From the NCBI GenBank assembly GCA_037179335.1, contig JAKZHN010000051.1, positions 62,001 to 126,000 of the forward strand: 64,000 nt of DNA. Direction: 5' to 3'. The stretch comes from Cyclaneusma minus (taxonomy: Eukaryota > Ascomycota > Leotiomycetes > Marthamycetales > Marthamycetaceae). The notes under the pieces are model-generated. The model saw only the letters and a program-made list of their open reading frames with translations. It did no database searches and was not told where the DNA came from. Made by a program: the position numbers and the translations under genes. This document shows, piece after piece, positions 10,386 to 22,063 of this stretch; the stretch's first letter is position 1, and each line of letters opens with the position of its first letter.

Positions 10386-10811
10386 ATGGCTTCAGCAACC
10401 CCCCTAGCCAGCCGGCCCTGTCCCCATGCCTCCTTCCACACCTTCGACGAGATCTCTCCCCTGAATCACTACTACCACTGTTCCTGTCAACCCCCCAGCC
10501 GCGCCTCCGATCCCGTTCCCAAAAACCCTGGCCCATGGACTGGCGGCCGTTCCAACAGCCGCAAACTCCATGCTCTCAAGCTTCACCTCAAGGTCTTCAA
10601 GTTCCCCGAAGTTCGACGGCCTTCTTCTAACTCGGAGGAGAGAGACCCGTCGGCCACCTTTGAGGAAGTCGACGATTCCGAGCAAGAAGTTCCAGGCTCG
10701 ACAAGCACTGAGCGTCCTATGTGGGTGAAGAAGGAGAGAGCTCCAAAGTCCGCCAAGGTACGTAGCAAGCGTAAGAACTTTAGGGAGCCGTGGGCGGGAA
10801 GTGAAGAGTAA
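10386..10811 (+). CDS. small orphan protein, 141 aa
   Basis: ORF from ATG 10386, chosen because it sits in a strong fungal start context (CCACCATGG). The N-terminal third contains Cys/His residues (RPCPHASFHTF and HYYHCSCQPP), enough for one small metal site, though not a known finger. The rest is charged: an acidic Ser/Glu stretch (residues about 80-105) and then a Lys/Arg-rich tail (KKERAPKSAKVRSKRKNFRE) that could be a nuclear localisation signal. I recognise no family. It is divergent from the RING gene, and both lie in a block of lineage-specific genes. Confidence 0.5.
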   Translation: MASATPLASRPCPHASFHTFDEISPLNHYYHCSCQPPSRASDPVPKNPGPWTGGRSNSRKLHALKLHLKVFKFPEVRRPSSNSEERDPSATFEEVDDSEQEVPGSTSTERPMWVKKERAPKSAKVRSKRKNFREPWAGSEE

Positions 10812-11078
10812 GGAGTGGTAGGGAGTTCTGTTGATGGTCCTCGATGATCTCTTTCTGATATGAGCGACAATAAGTTCAATTTCCCTCTAATTAATCTTCT
10901 CATTTGATCCTCAATGCTGAATGCGATGACATAAATATGAAAAACGTGAATGAATTCATTTTGGCGTGCGCTTCATCGAAAGCTATTGGACGAACTTTGC
11001 AAACCAAGGATAATGGCAACTTTTGCATTTGGACACGTTTTATTCGTGCAGCTCTGGATGACGAACGAGTTTCATTTT

Positions 11079-11398
11079 CGCAGCTTTGTATACAATACGT
11101 TTTCGCAGCTGCGTATGCAATACATGTTCGCAGCTGAGTATAAAAATAAATTACATTTTTGCAATTGCGTATAAAAACAAGTTATATTTTTGCAGGTGTG
11201 TATGCGATACGTTTTCGCAGCTGCGTATGCAATACATTTTCGCAGCTGAGTATAAAAATAAGTTATGTTTTCGCAATTGCGTATAAGAATAAGTTATATT
11301 TTCGCAGCTGCGTATGCGAATACGTTACAATTGAAAAGCTTCGTATACGAACATGTTACACCCGAAAAGCTTCGTATGCGATATGTTTCGTTTTCGTG
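11079..11398. repeat. AT-rich minisatellite with 24-35 bp units
   Basis: About ten to eleven degenerate units, each opening with CGCAGCTGCGTAT or a variant (CGCAATTGCGTAT, GCTTCGTAT) and ending in a T-rich stretch such as ACATTTT. Unit lengths alternate between about 25 and 31 bp, so there seem to be two subtypes in an ordered higher pattern. Earlier, weaker units start near 11048. Confidence 0.8.
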
Positions 11399-11893
11399 AA
11401 CAATTTTCCAGACATGGTGTTGTGAAGCCTACGGATCAGCAGTGTGTTGAGAGCGTTGAAGCAGCTGACATATGGCTTTCGTCTTGCTTGTACTTGAACA
11501 GGAATTTTTGTTGATCTCGAATGAAAGGGAACTTGTTGAGGCAAGGACAATGCAGAATTGTTCGAGTGATGTCCCGTCCAACAAGGAAGCCTTTCTTAAT
11601 CCATCTTTGTCTGGATTTCAGAGATAGTTCCTCTTTGTCTTAGAAGTTAGAAATACCGAGGTAGTAGCAAATATCTATCCAGCCTTGCGTTTGAACAAAG
11701 CTTTTCCATCATTGAAAAAGAGAACAATGCTCGAGCAAAATCATCAAGTATAAAAACCTTTGTACATCCGGCACTGTAGTCCCATAAGCCCCGAGTTCTT
11801 CAAACCACCCACATATCTGTATCTAAACATTAAAGGTCGTCTTACCTTTCACATTCCCGAATCACTGTCCTTGAAATCCTTCAGGCGGCAACC
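11399..11893. other. intergenic leader before the interrupted orphan ORF
   Basis: No gene seen. A CT-rich stretch runs up to the ATG at 11894, and a TATAAAAA-like sequence lies near 11750, about 145 bp upstream of that ATG. Confidence 0.35.
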
Positions 11894-12655
11894 ATGTCTA
11901 ATCAACCTTCACAAGTTCCCCAAAACGGCCAGGCTCCACCTCAAGCTCCTCCCCAGCCCGTCCAAGCTCCGAATAACATCCCTAGACCCATCCAAGCATT
12001 CCAAATCGCTCAATACGAAGGAAGACGGTTTGCTGCTTTAGGGTTTATGATTCACGGCAATCAGCCACAAATACCACGCGGACCTGATGCGCTTTTCCAG
12101 CCTGTCCAACCTTTGCAAAGCATCTCCCGCCCCGCTGAGGCATCCAGACAACCTGAGCTCCCCGAGCCTCTCCGGGAGTGTACTCCACCCGGACGTCGAC
12201 GTCGCTTTGAGATCATGGCTGACAGTCCGTCCCCAGAGGGCTCTTCGGCTAATCCCCCCCAGGCGCTTCGACCCGGCAAAAAGGACCTCACCAAGGAGGA
12301 AATGAAATTCCTCGCTGTGATCAAAGGAGTGGATGGTAAATCGTGGAAACACACCACCATATACTTCCGCAAAGCCTTCCCGAGATGGGAGGGACTCGGT
12401 GCCCGCGATCCCCTGAAGGATATCCTCAAACAGGCGTATGGCTGATTGACGCAGGAGACTGAATTCAACCAATACATGGCAGACATCCGCGAGTCAAAGG
12501 CAACTGAGGATGACATGAGGGAAGCTCTGTCCTTTGTGGACTTTGTGCGCAATCTTGGCAACCCTGATGTCTACCCCCCGTTCTACGATCTGGAGGAGAA
12601 AGAGAATGACTCCGACGAAGTAGGATATCCTGTCCTCGACAATACCCAAGGATGA
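11894..12655 (+). pseudogene. orphan gene interrupted by one in-frame TGA
   Basis: From ATG 11894 (ACCATGT) the frame encodes 183 residues: a Pro/Gln-rich N-terminus with repeated Q-A-P-P segments, a basic PGRRRRFE patch, and a helical charged domain (KKDLTKEEMKFLAVIKGVDG). It stops at TGA 12443-12445. The same frame then stays open for 69 more codons with matching character (TEFNQYMADIRESK, then FVDFVRNLGNPDVYPPFYDL) up to TGA 12653-12655. The continuation has no ATG near its start, and no intron with plausible length removes the stop. The simplest reading is one gene of 252 sense codons with a nonsense mutation. Alternatives are a sequencing error, or readthrough. I recognise no family. Confidence 0.55.
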
Positions 12656-13595
12656 TCCAGCTTGGTCGGCGTGCCCCCTATTCGTCTCCATATCAAGCCA
12701 GCTGGTTCTGGTCTTTCATTCCTGTGTTTTCTAGTAGCATGTATATTGGTACTTGCTTTCTGAAAAGGTTTTATAGGAGTTGAGGCATTTTTATAGCAAG
12801 TCTTGGATTTTTACAAATTACAAATATTAATGCCAAAACAGCAAAAGCGCCTTTTATTTGGAGTATAAGCTCAGTTGCAGTGATAATCAACTTTCAAGTG
12901 AATCATAAATCGCTAAACCGCATTTGCACTTTTGAAATCGTGTAGCGACCAGAATATCTTCATAGCCCTAGGCCTCTCAATCAGTAATAATCCCCTCCAC
13001 ATATCCTTTCCCAGCCAACCTTTTGACAGTCAGATTATGCAAAATGGACGACCGCATGAGCAAGGACTTCAAGATGCGGTAAAGGGAATTGTGTCCGATA
13101 GGATTTTTTTGAACTGGACGCTACCCATCGCTCTGGTAAGGCTATTTATGCCCGAAAGAGCAGTTTTGAACTGACCGAGACATATGGCTACAGGGAGTCA
13201 GCCTACGTTGGTAAGTTGAATTTTAACCGAGCGAGTGTTGTACAAGCCGGATTTGATTAAGTAGCGAGGTGTCTATGGTACAGTCTACAGGTCGAAACCC
13301 TCATCTAAAACCCATCTAGACCATCTTGTATAGTATCCCCAAACACAAAGCAACCCATCTACTCCAACGCCATGTCGCTAATGCCGAAAGAGTCGAGTAT
13401 GTCATCGCTGCAAGATCGGAGAATCTTCCGTGTCCACCAGATGCCTCAAACATTAAACGTCGACGAATTCCCAAGCCCGATGGCCCCATTCCCAAACGCC
13501 AATTCCCATATACCCTGCTTCATCCCTCCCACATCTTCCTCTCCCACCGTCCCCTCCCACCGTCCCCTCGCCATTCACCCCCTTTCATCACCATC
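12656..13595. other. intergenic 3' of TIM22
   Basis: AT-rich to about 13300, then C-rich toward the TIM22 stop. Short ORFs only, no gene recognised. Confidence 0.45.
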
Positions 13596-14345
13596 CTATT
13601 CATCCTCCTTAGGCAACCTCAAATAATAATCAATAGCCGCCGAAAACGCCGCAAAGCCCGCACAGCCCACAGCAGCAGCCTGCGGCCCCGCGCTCGCCGC
13701 CAGCGCCCCTCCCGTCAAACAACCCGCCGTCACGCCATTCCACAGATCATTCTTCGCTCGATAGCCTTCGATACAGCATTCCGTGCCGCTGAAGATGGCG
13801 CCTACTTTGCCGAAGTTTTTGGCGGAGCTGTAGGAGCGCTGGCCCATTTCTTTGAAGCCGGCTTTGAGTTGGGCGCGCCAGGGGAGGTCGCGGATGGCTT
13901 GGCCGGCGGGGGTGAGGGGCGTGTCGTATTGCATCTGTGAAGGGGAGGGAGGTTAGTGAGGGGTGCAGATGATGGGTTGGGAATAGAGGAGGTAGGAGAA
14001 GTGGAGGGTAGAGGACAGAGGGAAGGGGGTGCGACGTACAGATGCCATGAAGAGACCGAAAGCACCGCCGAGCGCAAATCCCATAGTTCCGGAAATGACA
14101 GTTTTCGCAGGACACGACTCCATAATCCTTTGCATCTATTTCCCAATTAGCATCTTTCCTCAGCTCAAGTCCTCCTCTACTTCATATCATCTCCGCCATC
14201 CTCCTCATCTTCATCCATCCATCCCAACACTCCCTCACTCTCGCAGAAAACGTACAGTTTGCACAGCGGCAGCAGTCTGCGGATCCACACCACTCGCCAT
14301 CCGCCCATTGGCGCCATTGCCTCCATTGAAAAGCGGTCCGTTCAT
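13596..14345 (-). CDS. TIM22: mitochondrial inner membrane translocase subunit Tim22
   Basis: Channel-forming core of the TIM22 complex, which inserts carrier proteins into the mitochondrial inner membrane. Three exons, 14345-14256, 14135-14040 and 13934-13596, all in phase 0, give 174 residues. The Gly/Asn-rich N-terminus is followed by MQRIMESCPAKTVISG, then the Tim17/22/23 membrane segment GFALGGAFGLFMAS, and YDTPLTPAGQAIRD. The second membrane region includes FGKVGAIFSGTECCIEGYRA and a Gly/Ala-rich GCLTGGALAA. Cys38 and Cys115/116 correspond to the conserved cysteines that form the structural disulfide in yeast Tim22. Length is close to the family norm (about 180-200). The ATG at 14345 is the only one giving a sensible first exon. 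Confidence 0.94.
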
Positions 14346-15638
14346 CGTGTAAGTCTGTCTCCCGAGTTGAAAACGAGTGGCGGTCCGAGGTCTTGTCCAA
14401 GCTGTCGCAAAATGTCGTGAGATCAGCCTGCGTTGAACTTTTTTGGAGTTGCGCCGGGATCTTCCGGCCCGAGAAGCTGGAGAGCTTGGCGGATGACTTC
14501 AAGCGTGCGGCGAGGCTGAAAACTGGGGTGAGGCTGCCACAAGTTGCTCGAATACTCCGATATACTCGAGTATTTGAAAAGCCTGGTTGTTGAAATGAGA
14601 CTTGGCAATTTTGAGTCCCAGACTGATGTATGAACCAGTTGGGAAGGATTCAAAACTAGTTCAATAGTTGAGTCCACTTCAATATTCATGAGCTCAGGTT
14701 GCAATCAGCATCTGCTGGTTCTGGGTCTCCCACAATCTTTGATCAAAATCGCTTGGAAGCTGGAATTTGGGAATTGAGACTGCTCTTAGCCTCTTTGGTC
14801 ATGATGGCCGCAAGGTCAGCAAACAGTTCGTCTGGCTTGGGTTTTGTTTACATTACCACAGGCCATGTATGACGTGTGGATCAAGAAGGCTGTTGTTTCT
14901 GGGAACAAGCAAGAAGGGATTAGCGGACCTACGAAAGCAGCCTCGAGAAATGGCAAGGAAATCACAAATACAGCCGTCACAACAAGTCACATCAGTTGAT
15001 CAAAAAGACTCCATGAAGAAAGCGACGCTTGCGTATTTATCTACCCGGGTATCTCAGAGCCATGCATCCCATCCCATCCCATTCCATTCTCCATCCGTGC
15101 CTGGAATATGGCGGTCGTCTTGCTAAGCATAGATATGGATCGGTGGACAGCGGCGAGAGCACCGTCAGACAGAAGTCACACAGTCACATAATGCAAAGAA
15201 TAGGAGTCAGTTGAATGTCAATTGCTTTTGTATTTGAGGAATAGGCGAGTAGGATCTATGAGTTTTGAGACCACTCCACATCGCACGGGATATCGCGGCG
15301 GGAAAGTCCACGTTTCTATCTCGAAAGAGTAGAAGCGCAGAACGTCCCGCATGTTTTGATCATCCACCCCAATTTGAAAGCGTATCCCGGCCCACGCGCA
15401 TTGGTAGGCAGGGGAAAGGGTCGGTAGAATGAACAGTCATGGGCTTCTGGTCATTGATGCCAACCTTGAAACCAGAGATGGATCGGCGCGGCGAGACAAC
15501 CGTCAGAGGGATCGATAGAAGGAAGAGTCGTGGGCTTCTGATAGTTGATATCGAGCTTGAAACCAGTTGGGCACCATTCCACAATGTAAACCCTTCCCAG
15601 ACACCCTTCCATATCCCCCTCCATGATCATGACCACCA
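14346..15638. other. intergenic between TIM22 and the DNA ligase
   Basis: 1.3 kb without a recognised gene. Short ORFs have no family features. Diverged direct repeats occupy its right end (separate entry). Confidence 0.45.
15404..15580. repeat. two diverged direct repeats of about 65-115 bp
   Basis: Blocks near 15418-15480 and 15510-15572 share GGGCTTCTGRT, then TTGATRYC and CTTGAAACCAG in the same order, and each is followed or preceded by a GATCG-G-GGCGAGA-ACCGTCAGA element. A third, weaker copy of the latter lies near 15133-15172. Confidence 0.55.
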
Positions 15639-18600
15639 TCAGACCTCAGCCACCCACCAAGGCATCCAGTTTCTGACGTAGCTGTTGTTCTTCTCGGCCC
15701 ACGAGATCTCTTCGATCATCCTCCAGTCATACACCTTGACGATTTCCTTTTCTCCACCAATCGTCAGCTGCAGACTATCCACCCTTTCCATAACCTGTCT
15801 CGTGCTGTCCTCCAAGTTCCTTTCCACCAGCAGGATCTTCTTCAATCTGCGTCCGTGCCTGTATTTGGGAGTCGTAACCCAGTCGGAGAGAACTGTGGTG
15901 AACTGAACGCCGTGAATGCGGAGAAGATGGGAGGTCAGGTACGGCATGAAAGAGATGTCGGGAGAGAGGCCGAAGGTGCAGTCGTGGAATTGGCAGAGCA
16001 GGTGAGGCTGGCGGACAGAGCAAATCTCAGTGCCGGATGAGCGAAGGACGTTCGTGGAGGGGACTCGGGTGTTGGCAGGCAGGAGAGGATTGAGAGGTTC
16101 GTAGGTCGGGCCGCTGGTGACGAGGCGGGGCTGGGTATCTCTCAAGTCGAGTGCTGGCTCTTCGGGGAGAGGAGGGCTGCTCGAGAATGCCGCGCGCTGG
16201 TTGCGCTGGTTGCGCTGGTTCATGGCTTCGCGCTGGGTCATGCCGCGCTGGTTCTCGCTGCCGTTTTCCTCGCTGCCGTTGTCCTCGTGGATCCGGAAGG
16301 ACTGGTTGCCGGATGCCATCCTGAGTTTCTTGGCTGTTGGGGCTGAGAGGCTGGTCTTGCGAGGTGGGACAGGAGTATTCGTGATGTCTTCGAGTGCAGT
16401 GGGCGCTGCAGGAGTTGGCTTGGTCTCGACTGACTGCAGTGTTGATGTTGAGAAAGCGCCAATCGACTGTCTGGGCGCCGAGGTCGAGGCAGCGCGGGTT
16501 GACAGTCTCTTGTTTGGTCGAGGTGTGGCGCTGTCTTCTGCAGCGAGCCTGGACCTTTTATTTGCAGGTCTGGTCTGGCCGGGCGACGATGAGCTTAGTG
16601 CAGATGCACGCGGTGAAGACGTGTTCGCTTGAATCAGTTGTCTGTCTTCATCTGTCGATGGAGGAGTTGGCAATCCCGTGCTCAGATGTGCCTGTAGCAA
16701 GCGCTTTGCTGCATCAAGCTTGGGCAACAAATCTCCAGTAAGGTCCACAACAGGGATCTTAGGGAGCCTGGGAAGTTTCGGGACAACAGAGTCTTGCCTT
16801 TGAGATCGACCCGGTGTCGACTCAGCTGTCGGAGAACGAGTTGCCCTGGAAGCTTGCGAAGTCGAGCTCTCCTGCGTTTCTGCGTCCACCGGAATCCCGC
16901 GCGGATCACACTTCTCCAACTTCTCCGCCCACTCTTTGTCCTCTTGACTTGTTTGCTCCGGTTCATTTACGGCCTTTTCAGCCATCTCTTGCAGTTCATC
17001 GAAACCAATCGTATCCTCGAAACTCCTATCGTAATGCATCTTACTGACCTGCGGAAACCGTGGAGACCAAAACGTCGAGTTGGGCTCCTTCTCATAGGAG
17101 AAGGAGCAGATATCAAAGACCAAAGGATCCTTGAAGACAACACTCATCTTCGTGTTTTGGATACGACCATCCCCGCCACGAATGATGAAACCGCTGTCTT
17201 CGTGAGCAGGCACTGGGTTTGGGAAAGCCTGTCGACGGATCTCCTGGAGTATCGCTTTGTTGGGTTCCACGCAGGCGACTATGGTGAATTCAGGGGCTTT
17301 ACCCCAACGTTCCACATCTTCGGCATTAGCCAGACATGCAAGAAAGAAATGCGTCCACTGGAGGCCTTCCATATTATGTATCTTGGCTCTCGCAGCATCA
17401 TAACCTGCGCCCACGACAGCCAAGTCGCCGACGTCTCCGAGCCCCTCGAAATACTCCTTCTTGATCTTCACAAGACAACTTCCATAACCAGGCTTGTACG
17501 TGAGATCGAAGTATGGTTCGTCGGCTGGCTTCATGACCAAACCTTCTTGACGCGCAGTAATGGTTCTCGCAAGTACTCTTCTCAGTTCGTCTGGAGCGCC
17601 TGGACGAGCGAAATTGATCGTTGTCGTTTCTGCCAACTGGGCACGCCCCTGTTTCGATTCGATCAGATGTTCAAGCTGCCGACGACGCTCGCAATGCTTC
17701 ATCGCTAGCATAGAGGTATCATCCAGAAGCAGGATATCAAAAAAGACAACCATCAAGTGCTCGTAGGAATGCGCCCTTATCCAATTAGCAGAGATTAGGT
17801 TGGGGGTCTGTTGAGAACTTACTGGGAGTCATTGGCAGTACCAATAAAGGATCCGGACCGAGAAACGTGCTTCCGGATCTTGTGAAATGCTTCGATTTTT
17901 CCATCCTGTAGAAGCCAGTCAGCCAAAGTAACATGTTGTACATCAAAATCTGCTACACACCCGCTCATTGTAAACTAATAATTCGCCTTCTAAAATACAC
18001 GAACGCTTGACCTTGCAGTCTGGAAGTCCAATGCGAAGACACTCCCTAATTGTGCTGTAACAAACCGAATCAGCTCAAGATTTCCCGCGTAAGAAACTTG
18101 GGAGACACCCACTTATGTACATTGACGCGGTCTGCGGTGCTGTCCTTCCCGCTCTTGGAAAAGATCTGTATGTTTTGTTGCTTGGAGAGGTCAATATGAA
18201 TCTGGCAATACTCCCCGTCATATTTGTGCTCGACAGTCATTCGTCGATTCTGGGCCATTGAAACGCAGTGCTGGATACTCCTCCCTTCGAGGAAAGTCGG
18301 TCGACCAATCTTGACACCAACCTGCGGCTTCATGTATTTCAGAGCTGATGCTCTGTCGCGGGGTAACACTCTCCTTTCTGGGGTCGGCGACGCTAACGAG
18401 GGTCCAGAATGTTTCGGAATCGAGATTCCAAGAAGCTTGAGAGCAGATTGAAACGTTGACTGAATCTTCAAGGCCGTGGGAAGCAATGGATGATAAGAGC
18501 GAAAGACGAGGTGGTCAGGAACGGTGACCGGCGAGTAACATTTCAAGATCATGCGAGTCAACCACTTAGCCTGTACAGGGCTTAGACGAGGGAAAACTCC

Positions 18601-19228
18601 ACCCAACAACTCTGTGGCGTCAAATCTCCCGTTCTTGGCGTGAGATCGAACTGCTGGAGATGAGAAACGAGAGTTTGCCGCTAGAGTCAACAGCATCTCA
18701 TCGATCTCCTCTACAGACACGGGCTTGGATGACAAGTGTCCCTAGAAAAGGGAGGTTAGTAAGATAATCTCAGGACTAGAGACATAAGAACCATACCTGA
18801 GATTTGACGACTCTGAACACACAATCTCCCAAGTCGCCACGTCCCGGGTTCTGCCATTGGGATAGATCCAACGCTCGAGTCCTCGGAAGACAGAAGACTC
18901 GAGCGAGTATCTTCTGCAACCTGGGCGGTTGAATCTCATAGACGCGGTCTGTTCTCCGCTCAGGGAAACTATTCGGTCCGGTCAGACATTTTCCACAATG
19001 ATCAGGCTTCTACGAAAAGTGTAAGAGACATCACACTTACAAGGCCGACAGCAAGGCCTCTCCATTGGTCTCGTGATGGTCAATCGTGGATCGGTAGTCC
19101 CTAAACCACTTCTCAATTCTCTCTTCAGTGTTCTGATTCTCATCTCGAACAAGATACGGTGGGTCCCGAGTCTTGATTCCCTCGAGATCCTCAAGCAGCT
19201 CGCATAGGCGCTTGAAAGGTAGGGGCAT
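15639..19228 (-). CDS. ATP-dependent DNA ligase (Lig4-like fungal paralogue), six exons
   Basis: Seals DNA nicks through a ligase-AMP intermediate. Exons 19228-19041, 18968-18797, 18741-18113, 18054-17961, 17905-17823 and 17775-15639 join in frame to 1100 residues. The N-terminal helical DNA-binding region begins MPLPFKRLCELLEDLEGI. Motif I is EHKYDGEY with the AMP-accepting Lys293. Later come EGELLVYNE (motif III region), FFDILLLDD (400-408), motif IV EGLVMKP (466-472) and motif V CLVKIKK (489-495), then an OB-fold region. The last 450 residues are Ser/Pro-rich with basic patches and end in a folded segment (LLRIHGVQFTTVLSDWV) that could be a degenerate BRCT; this is uncertain. The active-site motif differs from canonical Lig4, so I call it a fungal ligase paralogue, not LIG4 itself. 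Likely nuclear repair function by inference. Confidence 0.9.
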
Positions 19229-20034
19229 GATGCCTATGATGGTTGTCTGACAGCAAGTGGTCGCAAGGTGACGCGATGCCGGATGGCAGTTGAGGCTGCG
19301 GGCCGTACAGCAAAAGGTTGTACCGGACGTTGAAGCTGTGCGCTGTATACCGGTAACAAGTGGTCGCAAAGGTGGCGCCGGGCGTGAAGCTGTGAGCAAG
19401 TGTCGCAAGTCGCAGCAGTGACGCCGGACGGTTGAAGCTGTCCTGCAAAGTCAAAGAAATAGAAGAAGCAATGCGGTCGAATATACTATAGCAAAGCCAT
19501 GCTCGGTCGAAAGATGGACTGAAGAAGACTGCGCCCGCATGCTCAAAGTGATATACGCGTGAATAAGTAGAGGCGGACGCGCTTCGTCTTCTTTGTCTCG
19601 TACTCGCAGCTTGCCCGCGTCGCGTGCACACGTGCTCGGCTGGTCAGTGCACTTTAGCGTTGCGGCCTCAGATATCTGGACAGCGACCGGCCAACCCTCA
19701 AACTCACGCAGGGATCGTTCCGGACCCCCTATCAATCTGCCGTGTTTACTTGAATATTACTTGAATACGTACCACTCCCTCTTCCCTTTTCTCCCTCTCT
19801 TTCGTTACTTTGTACATACAGGCAGGCACAGGATTGCTCCCTAAACGATTATGCTTGAATGACCTGCTGTTTGCCTTTCGCCCACGTTCATTCACTGCCA
19901 TCCCATAGTTCTCATTCGTTACCCCAGCCTCGATTGCTAAGAAAAGCAACAAACTTCTTTGTCCCCAGTCGCTCACCCCACAATCTTTGCTCCTGAGCAC
20001 CTCGCTATTGTTACTCGAATATCGATATACCAAC
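19229..20034. promoter_or_regulatory. divergent region of the ligase and DUF4048-like genes
   Basis: 806 bp between the two start codons. Its left quarter holds diverged tandem repeats (separate entry). The right part is a CT-rich leader before ATG 20035. Confidence 0.45.
19250..19445. repeat. degenerate tandem repeats in the ligase leader
   Basis: Three copies start with GCAAGTGGTCGCAA or AAGTGTCGCAAGTCG (about 19252, 19349, 19394). Each leads to GACGCCGGACGGTTGAAGCTG or a variant. Spacing is about 97 and 45 bp, so the middle unit is shortened. They lie 20-220 bp upstream of the ligase ATG. Confidence 0.6.
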
Positions 20035-21613
20035 ATGGCGACGCCGCGGAACCGCACTCTCGCTGTCGATTCGCAGACGGTGGAAACCATACTATTCTCG
20101 CCGTCACAGAAAAGTTGCATCCAAGACTCCCCGAGCGAGCGGATTGGACCCGCGACCACACCAACCCGCCATTCGATGCCCCCTCCCCGACGCTCGTCAC
20201 TCAAAGCTAAACCGCCTTCTTTCGGAGCAAAATATGGCAACCGAATGTCTTTGACTTTCCCGGTGCAGCCCAGCCTGGTGGTTGGTCATCTCTCTCCAAT
20301 GGGTCATCTCTCTCCAATGGGAAATGGGACTCCGAATCTCATCCCTTCTACACCCAATTCACAGAAGTCTCCCCCCAAGACCCCGAAAGATCCAAACAGC
20401 TTCCTAGTCGCTCTCGCTGCACAAGAACGACGGGTTCTAGACTTGAAGGAGGAACTGAAGCGCGCGGAGGAAGAGCTGGACAAATTAAAGAGACAATGGA
20501 CTATTCACGAGGGAACTCGGAAGAGAGCTGAGATCCGCCATTCGGAGCCTATGACTCCCTGGCAGGGTCCAGCTTCGCCCTTTATTGACGACGACGGCAT
20601 TTCAAAGAGCGCAGAACTCGACAGACGAAAGAATTTCTTGATGAATTCGGCAAAGAACTCCGAACGGAGGGTATTCTCTGGAAGACACACACGAACACTA
20701 TCACTACTTTCACCTACCATTGGACCGGCTCCTCGTACACCAAGTCCCACGAAAAGATCCAAGCATGCCAGCTACACCATGGAGCGACTTACGATGCCGG
20801 ACACGAGTCAAGGTATGCGCAAGATCAACGCGAACCAAAGACATTCATACCAGGGCGGCACCACAGCGATCAAGCAGGTCGCCGAAGATATCAAGGCTGG
20901 CCTCTATACATTCATGGAAGACCTGCGACAAGCGACTGTCGGAGACGAAGCCATCCATGGAACCACTCATCGCGGAGTCGAGGCCGCGAGGCCCAAACCA
21001 CCTCCTTCCCTAAACAGCACATACTCAAAATCGATAGTCTCTCAGAATGGGTCCCAAAACGGGGTCCAAAGCGGAGCACAAAGCCCAGCTAAGCCTCGAG
21101 CACCGTCTCGCGACAGGCTGAAGCCGATGCCGGACAAAATCAACAAAAAGCCGTCTCTAGAAGAGCTAGTTGACGACGATGGATGGGACAACTGGGATTC
21201 ACCAGTTTCGAAAGTCGAGTCGCCGCGCTGGAGCGGTAGTACGGCGATTTCCTCGCCCGGTCAGTTGTCCCAGTTGTCCCAGAAGCTCAACTCGAGCGCT
21301 CCCCGCGCTAGTAGGTGAGTTTTTTTAATTTTGATTTTTGCATGGCGACAGACACAAGTTTTTAATCCATTCTAACACCGACTGCTGATGTAGCCCTCCC
21401 AATGACGATCTCGTGTCACTTTCGAATGTTGACACTCCTCCCAAGCGCGCTGAGATACCCTGGCCAGCTCTGAATAAGCAGTCGCCGAGTCGTCGAACTC
21501 GAACGGTGTCGAATTTCATGAAGGAGTGGGAGGAGAGCCTCACGCCACCGCCGAAGAAGGGAAATCAGAAGGTGGAGAAGCAGAAGGTGCTTTTGCCTGG
21601 CCTCGATGCTTAA
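20035..21613 (+). CDS. DUF4048-like fungal protein, 499 aa
   Basis: Two exons, 20035-21314 and 21394-21613, with a 79-bp intron. ATG 20035 has context AACATGG and is the first in frame. The protein is largely disordered and rich in Ser, Pro and Thr with many S/T-P sites (TPTRHSMPPPRRSS, TPSPTKRSKH), so it is probably phosphorylated. A short coiled coil lies near residues 140-165 (LAAQERRVLDLKEELKRAEE), followed by a conserved-looking stretch (IKQVAEDIKAGLYTFMEDLR, near 280-300). A DDGWDNWDSP acidic-aromatic motif sits near residue 400. These features fit the uncharacterised fungal DUF4048 family; the name is from memory. Function is unknown. A perfect 18-bp tandem duplication encodes GHLSPM twice (20282-20317). 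Confidence 0.8.
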
Positions 21614-22063
21614 ATATAAGGTGTTTCGTTTCTTTCTAGGGAGGGTGTATATGAATCTGAAGGTAGCTGGCGCATCTGGTAGCCTTGGATATAACATCAT
21701 GTCGAGCATTTGTATAACATTTAAAGCGTCTTCGCAGATTTCGAAGCATAAAATACATAGCAAAGTTAGAAATGCGACTGTAGTAACTCCTGGATTTATT
21801 AACCTGCCACGTGCCTGGCTCCATGTCACCCTCTGCTCAGCCTTGCCCGAGCTGTATTGGCGAGGCTGAAAACTTTCGAATCCTGACCTTCAGGCGCTCC
21901 CAGCTCCCTTGCGCGACCCTCTCTACAACAACCACGTCCTCACATCGAAATACCAAGGATCGATCCGATGATCTCGCGAAACTACGACGGCCCTCCCAGA
22001 AGATGCACTGACCCGAACCCTAGTCTCACTGACCAGATCACGAAATCCACCACGACACCCACC
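21614..22063. other. intergenic leader of the CHERP-like gene
   Basis: 450 bp with the 3' flank of the DUF4048-like gene and the 5' flank of the next gene. No further feature seen. Confidence 0.4.
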
